Below are positions 1-7,086 of a stretch of 39,794 nucleotides of DNA, one piece after another (the stretch's first letter is position 1; each line of letters opens with the position of its first letter). Origin of the DNA: an uncultured Eubacteriales bacterium. Lineage in GTDB: Bacteria; Bacillota; Clostridia; Peptostreptococcales; Anaerovoracaceae. The stretch spans positions 1-39,794 of the forward strand of contig UQMQ01000006.1 of the NCBI GenBank assembly GCA_900542245.1. Reading direction: 5' to 3'. Made by a program: the position numbers and the translations under genes. The notes beneath the pieces are model-generated. The model made no database searches, had not been told where the DNA came from, and saw nothing but the letters and a program-made list of their open reading frames with translations.

Positions 1-97
1 CAGTTTCAGTGCCGCGCCTCTGCGTCGCGGGTATGGGCGCTTGAGAAGCCGAAGATCGCATGCGTTCGGTTCTCGGAAAGGTTTTTTATGGTACGAA

Positions 98-1126
98 ATG
101 GACAGAAATTTTACTAAAAGCGAAGCTGACATGGGCAACGCTTCGCTGCCGCCGGACTTTTTGCCGTTTACAAACGATTTTATTTTTTCTCTGGTCATGC
201 GGGATCCGGAGATCTGTCTCGGCATTTTGAAGCTCGCGATCCCGGACGAGGAATTCTCCGAAATTCGAATTATGAAATCTCCGAATCCTCTGATTGATGA
301 GCAGACAGACGCGGAAGCTTTGCATGCTTCAGCGAACGGGGAAAAAGGCTGCGCGCGGCAGGAGACGCACGGCGCCGGCTTCCCTTCGGCTGCGGGGGTT
401 TCTCACGCGGCGCCTGTGGCAGAACGGGACTCGCGTGCAGATGCCTCCGGTTTATACGCCGAAACACAAAAAACTCTAAAATTCACCAAGGACATGCACG
501 GCGTGCGCTTTGACGCGTATATCAAGTCTGAAAATCTATGGGCCGAAATCGAGATGCAGACCGCTTCCGGTTTCGCGCTCGGCAAACGCAGCCGCTACTA
601 TCAGGCAAACATGGATTTGGACTGCCTGAAGGAAGGAGAGGATTACGCGAAGCTGAAAAAGTGCTATGTGATCTTTCTCTGCACCTTCGACTACTTCAAA
701 AAAGACGAGCCCGTCTATTTCTTTCGCTCGTGGGATGTGCAAAAAGGCTTGCCTCTGGATGATTTTTCGTATAAAATAGTTTTGAACACAGCATGCACGC
801 CGGCGAAAGTGCCGGAGGCTCTGAAGCCGCTCTATGCCTATTTGAACGATCCGAAGGCGAGTCAGGCTTCATCGCTGACGCGTAGGATTGACGCGCGCGT
901 CAGGAAGTTCAATACTGACGATTGGAGGCGGAAGTATATGACATTCGAATATATGCTGAACGAACGCGAGCGCAAAGGACTGGAATTGGGGTTGGAGCAG
1001 GGTCGTGCCGAAGGCGAAGCGCAAAAGCAGCGCGAGATCGCGAAGAATTTTAAAGACTCCGGTGTTCCGCTTGACTTGATCGCGAAAAACACCGGACTCT
1101 CAGTCGAAGAAATTGAAAACCTCTAG
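98..1126 (+). CDS. Rpn family PD-(D/E)XK nuclease (recombination-promoting nuclease / putative transposase)
   Basis: Member of the Rpn/PDDEXK_2 family, whose characterised members are DNA nucleases linked to RecA-independent recombination or phage defence. Seen here (numbering from the ATG at 98, 342 aa): an N-terminal LPFTNDFIFSLVM block at about 22-34, typical of the family, then the nuclease core with GVRFDAY (Asp139) and WAEIEMQ (Glu150 or Glu152, Gln154) matching the D...ExQ signature. The C-terminus has a Glu/Arg-rich coiled segment (GLELGLEQGRAEG) and ends in IAKNTGLSVEEIENL, as in many Rpn proteins. About 55 residues (roughly 69-126), rich in Ala, Gly and Arg, are inserted between the N-terminal block and the core. 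The start is uncertain: an in-frame ATG also lies at 41, while the ATG at 98 directly precedes the conserved region and has only a distant GGAAAGG. It is the only gene on this strand and converges on the cobalamin operon. Confidence 0.75.
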   Translation: MDRNFTKSEADMGNASLPPDFLPFTNDFIFSLVMRDPEICLGILKLAIPDEEFSEIRIMKSPNPLIDEQTDAEALHASANGEKGCARQETHGAGFPSAAGVSHAAPVAERDSRADASGLYAETQKTLKFTKDMHGVRFDAYIKSENLWAEIEMQTASGFALGKRSRYYQANMDLDCLKEGEDYAKLKKCYVIFLCTFDYFKKDEPVYFFRSWDVQKGLPLDDFSYKIVLNTACTPAKVPEALKPLYAYLNDPKASQASSLTRRIDARVRKFNTDDWRRKYMTFEYMLNERERKGLELGLEQGRAEGEAQKQREIAKNFKDSGVPLDLIAKNTGLSVEEIENL

Positions 1127-1182
1127 CGATTCACAAATCATGATTCACACAGCTTTCCTGTTTTTTGTGTGTCTGATTGCGG

Positions 1183-1216
1183 CAGGGCGGTTCCTCTGAG
1201 AGCTGCCCTGTTTTTT
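1183..1216 (+). terminator. Intrinsic terminator downstream of the Rpn nuclease gene
   Basis: CAGGGC (1183-1188) pairs with GCCCTG (1205-1210). Weaker G-T and G-C pairs extend it inward, and it is followed at once by TTTTTT. It lies 57 bp after the stop codon on the same strand. Confidence 0.65.
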
Positions 1217-1242
1217 CTGTTTCCGCGCGGAAATAGGAAGGA

Positions 1243-1273
1243 AGAAAGAAAAGAGAGCGATTGCGCACTCTCA
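1243..1273 (-). terminator. Probable terminator of the cobalamin operon
   Basis: On the minus strand GAGAG, a bulged T and GCG pair with CGCTCTC around a CAAT loop, followed by TTTTCTTTCTT. The left arm overlaps the cbiC stop codon. The stem is short and bulged, so strength is uncertain, but the position at the end of the last gene and facing the Rpn gene fits. Confidence 0.5.
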
Positions 1274-1930
1274 TCCTTTCCAGTAATATCGATCGTTGTC
1301 GATCATATACAGCAGCGCGTTGACGATGCAGGCTGCGATATTGCTGCCGCCCTTGCGACCACGGGCAACGATATACGGTACGTCGCTGCTCATAATCAGC
1401 TCCTTGGATTGCACCACATTGACAAAGCCGACCGGCACGCCGATGATGAGCTCCGGCTTCACCTGCCCCTCCTGCATCAAGTCGTACAAGGTCACCAGCG
1501 CGGTCGGCGCGTTGCCGATGGCATAGAGAAAAGGCTCTCCCATCGCAGCCGCTTTTTTCATGCTTTCGCTGGCGCGCGTGGTGCCGTGCAGTCTGGCTGC
1601 TTCTGCCACGTCCGCGTCTGCCATGAAGCAGTGAACGCTGCCGCCGTATTTGCCGAGAGAAACCTTATTGATCCCTGCTTTGGCCATATTCGTATCGGTC
1701 ACGACGGATACGCCGCGTTGAATGGCTTTCATCGCCTTGACTGCCGCGTCCTGCGAAAAGCACAGGTTGTCCGCGTAATCAAAGTCTGCCGAGGTATGAA
1801 TACAGCGTTTGACGATCAGCTCCGTATGCGGTGCAAACGTTCTTGCCCCCAGCTCTTCGCTGATGATCGCAAAGCTTCGTTCTTCAATCTCTCTCGGTTT
1901 CACTTTTTCTATTTGTTCTCTAAAATTCAT
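1271..1930 (-). CDS. cbiC: Cobalt-precorrin-8 methylmutase CbiC
   Basis: Moves the methyl group from C-11 to C-12 of cobalt-precorrin-8 to give cobyrinic acid, the last step of ring synthesis in the cytoplasm. The 219-aa protein has the normal family length. Visible motifs are HTSADFDY (His45 is the expected catalytic histidine), the DTNMAKAGI loop, GNAPTAL and GVPVGFVN, all hallmarks of CbiC/CobH. It is the last gene of the operon, 60 bp after cbiP, and its stop codon forms part of a probable terminator. The ATG at 1930 is preceded on the minus strand by GGGGAAAGGAACC, a good ribosome binding site. Confidence 0.95.
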   Translation of the reverse strand: MNFREQIEKVKPREIEERSFAIISEELGARTFAPHTELIVKRCIHTSADFDYADNLCFSQDAAVKAMKAIQRGVSVVTDTNMAKAGINKVSLGKYGGSVHCFMADADVAEAARLHGTTRASESMKKAAAMGEPFLYAIGNAPTALVTLYDLMQEGQVKPELIIGVPVGFVNVVQSKELIMSSDVPYIVARGRKGGSNIAACIVNALLYMIDNDRYYWKG

Positions 1931-1990
1931 CGTCGGTTCCTTTCCCCTCTATCTTTCGATGCATCCATGTAGGATTGCCTTAATTCGCGC

Positions 1991-3520
1991 TTATTCGTCA
2001 ATGCCTTCCTCTAAGATTCGATAGATTTGATCCATGTCTAAGGCTTCGCGCAGTCCCGCCGCCAAAAGGTCGTACTGCGTTTCTTTATATTCAGCGTAGG
2101 TCATGCTGCCCATCTCTCCCATCGCGACGCCCTTCTTATCCGCCAGCGCCTGAATGACAGCCTGCCCGATGCCTGCGCCGTCAAAAATGCCATGGACGTA
2201 AGAGCCGAATACATTTCCTTTGTATGCGCCATCCTGCTTGACCGTTCCGCTTACCGCGTCCGTCAGCGTCAGCAGCGGTCTCGCGCCAGCTTTACGCGTG
2301 GACTGTCCCATGTGGATCTCATAACCCTCCGCCGCGAGCTTTTGTGTTTGCAGCCCTGCAAGCAAGGTTCCCTCTGTAAGGAAAGTCCCGGTGACGCGGG
2401 TTCTCGTTTTTTCCTCCATAAAAACCGTATCGATCGGCAGCAGTCCCATGCCGCGGACCGTACCGGAGGTCTCCAGCCCGAGCGGATCGGAAAGCGTTTC
2501 TCCGAGCATCTGATAGCCGCCGCAAATGCCGAACACGACCTTCCCGCTGCCTGCCTGTTTCAGGATTGCCGCCTCCAGTCCGTTCTGCCGCATCCACAGC
2601 AAATCCGAAATGGTATTTTTCGATCCCGGCAGCACGATCATATCCGGATCTTTGAGCTCCTGCACGTTTTTGACATAGCGCACGCTGACGCCGGGAATGG
2701 TTTCCATCACGTTCAGGTCAGTAAAGTTAGAGATACGAGGCAGGCGGATCACTGCAATATCGATCAGGGTCGCTGCCTCTCCGTTTCCGCGAAACTCCAA
2801 CCGTTCGCTGAGGCTGTCCTCATCCTCCACATCGATATGCAGATACGGCGCGACACCAACCACATCGATGCCGGACTTTGCTTCCAAAATCGCAATCCCC
2901 GGGTCGAGAATCGTCTTATCCCCGCGGAATTTGTTGATGATCAGACCCTTGACCATCTGCCGCTCCTCTGCTTCCAGCAAATCGACAGTGCCGATCAGCT
3001 GCGCGAACACGCCGCCCCGGTCGATGTCGCCGACCAGAAGCACCGGAGCCTTCGCCATTTTCGCCATGCCCATGTTGACGATATCTTCATCTTTCAGATT
3101 CACCTCCGCAGGACTGCCCGCACCTTCAATGACGATAATATCATTTTCGGCGCTGAGTGCGTGGAAGGCTTTCATCACATCCGGCACCAGCTTATGCTTA
3201 AAAGCAAAATAATCGCGGGCGCTCATGGTTCCCAGCACTTCCCCGTTGACGATGACCTGGCTGCCGACATCGTTGGTCGGTTTGAGGAGGATCGGGTTCA
3301 TGCGTACATCCGGTGCGATGCCAGCCGCTTCCGCCTGCATGACCTGTGCGCGTCCCATCTCCATGCCATCGGCGGTAATAAAGGAGTTGAGTGCCATATT
3401 CTGTGACTTGAACGGCGCGACCCTGTAGCCGTCCTGCTGAAAGATTCTGCATAAGCCTGCGGTAATCAGACTTTTTCCTACATTCGACATGGTTCCCTGC
3501 ACCATGATTGCTTTTGCCAT
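1991..3520 (-). CDS. cbiP: Cobyric acid synthase CbiP (glutamine-hydrolysing)
   Basis: Amidates side chains b, d, e and g of adenosylcobyrinic acid a,c-diamide, using glutamine and ATP. The 509-aa protein has the usual two-domain build: an N-terminal dethiobiotin-synthetase-like ATPase with the P-loop GTMSNVGKS (9-17), EGAGSPAEVNL (about 132-142) and GDIDRGGVFA (about 164-173), and a C-terminal class I amidotransferase with the nucleophile Cys333 in FGICGGYQMLG and His443 in GSYVHGIFDG. It is distinguished from CbiA, also in this operon, by the CobQ-type N-terminus. It lies 18 bp downstream of cobD, and the minus strand reads GGAGGAAAAAAC before the ATG, a strong ribosome binding site. Confidence 0.96.
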   Translation of the reverse strand: MAKAIMVQGTMSNVGKSLITAGLCRIFQQDGYRVAPFKSQNMALNSFITADGMEMGRAQVMQAEAAGIAPDVRMNPILLKPTNDVGSQVIVNGEVLGTMSARDYFAFKHKLVPDVMKAFHALSAENDIIVIEGAGSPAEVNLKDEDIVNMGMAKMAKAPVLLVGDIDRGGVFAQLIGTVDLLEAEERQMVKGLIINKFRGDKTILDPGIAILEAKSGIDVVGVAPYLHIDVEDEDSLSERLEFRGNGEAATLIDIAVIRLPRISNFTDLNVMETIPGVSVRYVKNVQELKDPDMIVLPGSKNTISDLLWMRQNGLEAAILKQAGSGKVVFGICGGYQMLGETLSDPLGLETSGTVRGMGLLPIDTVFMEEKTRTRVTGTFLTEGTLLAGLQTQKLAAEGYEIHMGQSTRKAGARPLLTLTDAVSGTVKQDGAYKGNVFGSYVHGIFDGAGIGQAVIQALADKKGVAMGEMGSMTYAEYKETQYDLLAAGLREALDMDQIYRILEEGIDE

Positions 3521-3538
3521 GTTTTTTCCTCCGGTTTT

Positions 3539-4579
3539 TTAATCTAAAATGTGCGCCAACGCCTGCACCAGCTTCACATTGTCCTCATGCAGCCGTACCG
3601 CGACACGATAATAGCCCTTGCCAAGACCCGCGTAATTGCTGCAGTCCCGCACCAAAAATCCAGCCGCACGCAGTTTTTCGCCGAGGGTTGTCTCTCCGCG
3701 AAAAAAAATATAGTTTGCCTGCGAAGCATAGGTGCGGCAGCCCAGCTTCTCCAGCGCTTGTAAAAGATATGCCCGCTCCGCGCGCAGCGTCGTGAGGCTT
3801 TCTCTTACATAAGCGTCCTCTGCGAGTGCCGCGAGACCTGCCGCCTGCGCGAGCGAAGAAACATTCCATGGCTGTACGCTGCGTTCCAGCTTTTCGATGA
3901 TCGCCGGATTGCTTGAGATGCCGTACCCCAGCCGCACCCCTGCCATCGCATACAGCTTGGTAAACGCCTTGAGCAGAATCACATGTGGATACGCCGCCAG
4001 CTCCCCCAGCATCGAAAATTCCTCCGGCTTTTCCACAAAGTCTAAAAAACATTCGTCTAACACGACGGTGCAGCCAAGCGCCCCGGCGCGTCGAATCACC
4101 CGTTCGGTTTCCTCTCGCGAAAGCAGGTTTCCGGTCGGATTATTCGGATTGCAGAGAAAAACCATGTCGATATCTTCCGTTATCTGCTCTGCAAAGTCCA
4201 TGGGCAGCGCGAAGCCGTCCGCTTCCGCGGTTTGCACATATTGGATCTCACACCCCACAGTTTCCAATGCCTGTGCGTACTCCGCAAAGGTCGGTGCCGG
4301 AAGCAGCGCTTTTTTGGGTTTCAAGGCTGTCACCGCAGCGAAGATCACCTCTGCTGCACCGTTTCCAAAGAAAATCCATGCGCCCGGAACATGCAGCTTT
4401 GCAGACAACGCATCGCGCAACAGGCTGCACTGTATATCCGGGTAGTGTCCGATCTGACCTGCTGCCCGGCAGATCGCGTCCTGCACGCGCTGCGGCGGTC
4501 CAAATGGATTGCAATTCGAAGAAAAATCTATCATATCCGGATGGCGGTAAATATCGCCGCCATGAATCATTTTTTTCAT
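3539..4579 (-). CDS. cobD: L-threonine-O-3-phosphate decarboxylase CobD
   Basis: PLP enzyme of aminotransferase fold I that makes (R)-1-amino-2-propanol O-2-phosphate, the linker CbiB attaches to cobyric acid. Evidence in the 346-aa protein: N-terminal HGGDIYRHP and DFSSNCNPFGPP (typical of CobD/CobC), CNPNNPTG (about 143-150), the DECFLDF metal-free Asp motif (about 175-181), the PLP lysine Lys208 in KAFTKLYAMAG, and VRLGYG. Histidinol-phosphate aminotransferase is the closest alternative, but the N-terminal motif and the place between cbiB and cbiP settle it. The ATG overlaps the cbiB stop by 4 nt (ATGA), implying translational coupling. Confidence 0.93.
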   Translation of the reverse strand: MKKMIHGGDIYRHPDMIDFSSNCNPFGPPQRVQDAICRAAGQIGHYPDIQCSLLRDALSAKLHVPGAWIFFGNGAAEVIFAAVTALKPKKALLPAPTFAEYAQALETVGCEIQYVQTAEADGFALPMDFAEQITEDIDMVFLCNPNNPTGNLLSREETERVIRRAGALGCTVVLDECFLDFVEKPEEFSMLGELAAYPHVILLKAFTKLYAMAGVRLGYGISSNPAIIEKLERSVQPWNVSSLAQAAGLAALAEDAYVRESLTTLRAERAYLLQALEKLGCRTYASQANYIFFRGETTLGEKLRAAGFLVRDCSNYAGLGKGYYRVAVRLHEDNVKLVQALAHILD

Positions 4580-5562
4580 AAAGCGCCCCCTCCGTAAAGA
4601 AAAAAGCTGATGCCGCCGAGAAGCAGCGCCGATAAGAACGCGCCCAGATACATCAGGCGGTTTACGCGCCGGATGTCATCCGGTCTGACCGCCTGCAGCG
4701 GATCACCGATAAATGGCTTTTCATAAAGCTTCCCGAAGTAGTAAGCATTGCCTGCCAGCTGTATATCCAGCGCACCTGCCGCCGCAGCCTCGGTATGGGC
4801 TGAATTCGGACTGGCATGCTTACGGCGATCCCGAAAAAAGATCCTCGCAGCGTTTTTTCCGTCAAAGGGTCCGAGATACGCGCTGAGAACCAAAGTCAGC
4901 CCCGCCAGTCTTGCCGGAATGAAATTCGCGATATCATCCAGCTTTGCCGCGCATCGTCCAAAATACAGAAACCGTTCATTTTTATATCCAAGCATGGAAT
5001 CCATCGTATTGATGGCTTTGTAAAGGTACATGCACACCGGACCGCCCAGCGCCATATAAAGCATCGGCGCAAAAACGCCGTCACCGAAATTCTCAGCTAC
5101 CGTCTCCACTGCGGCCTTCGTCACGCCTGTTTCATCCAGGTTGTCCGTATCCCGACCGACAATTCTGGAAACAGCCGCTCTGCCGTCTGCAAGACTTTCC
5201 GGCTTGCCGGAGGTCAGTGCATCGTACACCAGCATACTTTCGTCTCTCAGAGAACGAACCGCAAGCATCTGATAACACAGAAAGCTCTCCACCGCGATAC
5301 CGATGCCGGTATGCAGCTGGTATGCCAGATACAGAAGTCCAAAGCTTACCATACCGGTCACCGCCAACGTACCGATAACCAGCATAGCGCCGCCTGCCAG
5401 CTCGCCTCGCGGTGTTTTCGGCAAAATTTTTCTAAAGATTTTTTCAAGCAGGTCAATCACCTTACCGATCAGTCTGACCGGATGATAGAGCCAGCGCGGA
5501 TCGCCGATGGCAAGGTCCAAAAGGAATCCTGCCATCAAAGCGATACCTGTATTGTTGAGCAT
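4576..5562 (-). CDS. cbiB: Adenosylcobinamide-phosphate synthase CbiB
   Basis: Integral membrane enzyme that joins aminopropanol phosphate to adenosylcobyric acid, giving adenosylcobinamide phosphate. The 328-aa protein opens with a hydrophobic helix and the conserved LAIGDPRWLYHPVRLIG motif, and has further membrane segments around GAMLVIGTLAVTGMVSFGLLYLA and at the C-terminus (YLGAFLSALLLGGISFFLY). The conserved RDTDNLDETGVTKAAVETVAENFGDG region is also present. The start at 5562 is chosen over an ATG 39 nt upstream because GGAG sits 6 nt before it and the family begins here. It follows cbiA by 14 bp and overlaps cobD by 4 nt. Confidence 0.94.
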   Translation of the reverse strand: MLNNTGIALMAGFLLDLAIGDPRWLYHPVRLIGKVIDLLEKIFRKILPKTPRGELAGGAMLVIGTLAVTGMVSFGLLYLAYQLHTGIGIAVESFLCYQMLAVRSLRDESMLVYDALTSGKPESLADGRAAVSRIVGRDTDNLDETGVTKAAVETVAENFGDGVFAPMLYMALGGPVCMYLYKAINTMDSMLGYKNERFLYFGRCAAKLDDIANFIPARLAGLTLVLSAYLGPFDGKNAARIFFRDRRKHASPNSAHTEAAAAGALDIQLAGNAYYFGKLYEKPFIGDPLQAVRPDDIRRVNRLMYLGAFLSALLLGGISFFLYGGGAL

Positions 5563-5576
5563 GGAAGTCTCCGTTC

Positions 5577-7040
5577 TTACAGCCCTCTGAAACGGCTGCA
5601 TTTGTCTAAAAAGATCTGCGCGAATTTTGGATTCGCGTAGTAGTAAATATGTGGGAATCCTGCCAGGAGGTTCGCTCTGCTGATGATGCAGTCCCAGTTT
5701 CGCTTGCCTGCCGGTTTCTGCGCGTGAAAGGCTGTTCCGTTGGCGGTGGTATCATAATAGTGGAACTCGTGCGCCTTGAGCACGCCGATCTTCCCGTATC
5801 CGTCAAAATATCCCGCAGCTCCGGTTTCCGCCTCGTGCTGCGCGCTTCCGCCCGCTGCAGGCGGTTCCGCGCTGTTTTCCGTCAAGTCGATATAGCCGAA
5901 GCGTCCCAAACGGTCTGTCCGATAACCGTCTCCCTCTGTCAGACCGACCATCGGCCAAGCGTTCCCTTGCAGATCCTGCAGGGATTTGCCTAAATACAGG
6001 AAACCGCCGCATTCCGCCAATATCGGCATGCCCTCCGCGTAAGCGCCGCGGATGCTCTCCTGCATCGTTTGGTTTACCGAAAGCTGCTCTGCGTAAATCT
6101 CCGGATAACCGCCGTAAAAAATCATGCCATCGAGCATCGGCGGAAGCTTATAATCTGAAATCGGCGAAAATGGCACAATTTCAGCCCCTAACCGCTCCAA
6201 AAGCTTGAGGTTGTCCTCATAGAAAAAACAAAATGCCGCATCACGCGCCACCCCGATACGCAGCTTCGGTGCGTCTCCTGTGCGATGCCACGCCCCGAAA
6301 AGCGGCGCTTCCTCCGCGCCTGCCGCAAGCGGATCGATCCCACTGACGGCGGGTGCGGTCTGCGCGATGCCAAGGAGTTTGTCGAGGTCGACGGTGTTTG
6401 CGACAACCTCCGCGAGCTGCTGCAGCTTTTCGCGCAGATCCGCTACTTCATCTGGCATGACCAGCCCCAGGTGACGACTTTCCAACTGGATATCCGTAAG
6501 CTCCGGCAGCCAGCCGATGACGGGAATCCCACAGGTTTCCTCGATATAGTCCTTGAGCAGACGGTACATCGGCTCTTTGACATGATTGAGGATCACACCG
6601 GCAATGCCGCTGTCCGCTTTGAAGTTTTGAAAGCCTTGAATCTGTGCCGCCAGTGACGCGCTGACCCCTTTGCCGTTGACGATCAGAATGGCCGGTGTCT
6701 GCGTTGCTCTAGCTACGTCATAGGTGCTTGCCTTCTGACTGATACCGCCCAGTCCGTCATAATAGCCCATGACGCCTTCGATGATCGCGATATCGCAGTC
6801 CCTGGCGCGCTCCGTAAACAGCCAGCGCAGACTTTCGTCATCCAAAAAGAAAGTGTCTAAATTACCGGATACCGTCCCCAGCACTTTTTTGTGAAACATG
6901 GGGTCGATATAGTCCGGTCCGCACTTAAAGGAAGCGGGTTTGATGCCGCGATTGATCAGCGCCTGCAGGATTCCGCAGGTCAGTAAGGTCTTGCCGCTGC
7001 CGCTCGCGCCGGCGCACAGCAAAATTCTTGGCATTTTCAT
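5577..7040 (-). CDS. cbiA: Cobyrinic acid a,c-diamide synthase CbiA
   Basis: Amidates the a and c carboxylates of cobyrinic acid, using glutamine and ATP. Product of 487 aa: N-terminal ATPase with P-loop CAGASGSGKT (residues 9-18), FKCGPDYIDP and EGVMGYYDG, and a C-terminal amidotransferase with Cys344 in ILAECGGFLYLG and a His in KAHEFHYYD. The reading frame extends upstream, but GGAGG lies 7 nt before the ATG at 7040 and the protein then begins directly at the P-loop strand, so that start is used. It lies 46 bp after the CobK-CbiE-CbiT gene and 14 bp before cbiB. Confidence 0.95.
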   Translation of the reverse strand: MKMPRILLCAGASGSGKTLLTCGILQALINRGIKPASFKCGPDYIDPMFHKKVLGTVSGNLDTFFLDDESLRWLFTERARDCDIAIIEGVMGYYDGLGGISQKASTYDVARATQTPAILIVNGKGVSASLAAQIQGFQNFKADSGIAGVILNHVKEPMYRLLKDYIEETCGIPVIGWLPELTDIQLESRHLGLVMPDEVADLREKLQQLAEVVANTVDLDKLLGIAQTAPAVSGIDPLAAGAEEAPLFGAWHRTGDAPKLRIGVARDAAFCFFYEDNLKLLERLGAEIVPFSPISDYKLPPMLDGMIFYGGYPEIYAEQLSVNQTMQESIRGAYAEGMPILAECGGFLYLGKSLQDLQGNAWPMVGLTEGDGYRTDRLGRFGYIDLTENSAEPPAAGGSAQHEAETGAAGYFDGYGKIGVLKAHEFHYYDTTANGTAFHAQKPAGKRNWDCIISRANLLAGFPHIYYYANPKFAQIFLDKCSRFRGL

Positions 7041-7086
7041 AAGCATGCCTCCGTTTATAGTATCTTTATCGTCTTTTTTTCCCTTG

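Noticed and set aside
43..74. Hairpin GAGAAGCCGAA/TTCGGTTCTC just before the Rpn gene, with TTTTTT a few bases later
   Set aside because: Seven bases separate stem and T-run, one G is bulged, and the region is at the window edge, so it cannot be told apart from the end of an unseen element or from chance.
1220..1233. Perfect 14-bp palindrome TTTCCGCGCGGAAA between the two convergent terminators
   Set aside because: Short, with no second copy and no promoter beside it; likely chance in a region with other inverted repeats.
2192..3406. Long open frame (404 codons) on the plus strand
   Set aside because: It is fully antisense to cbiP, whose motifs are all intact. Its translation is rich in His, Arg, Gln and Cys with no domain pattern, as expected of a shadow frame.
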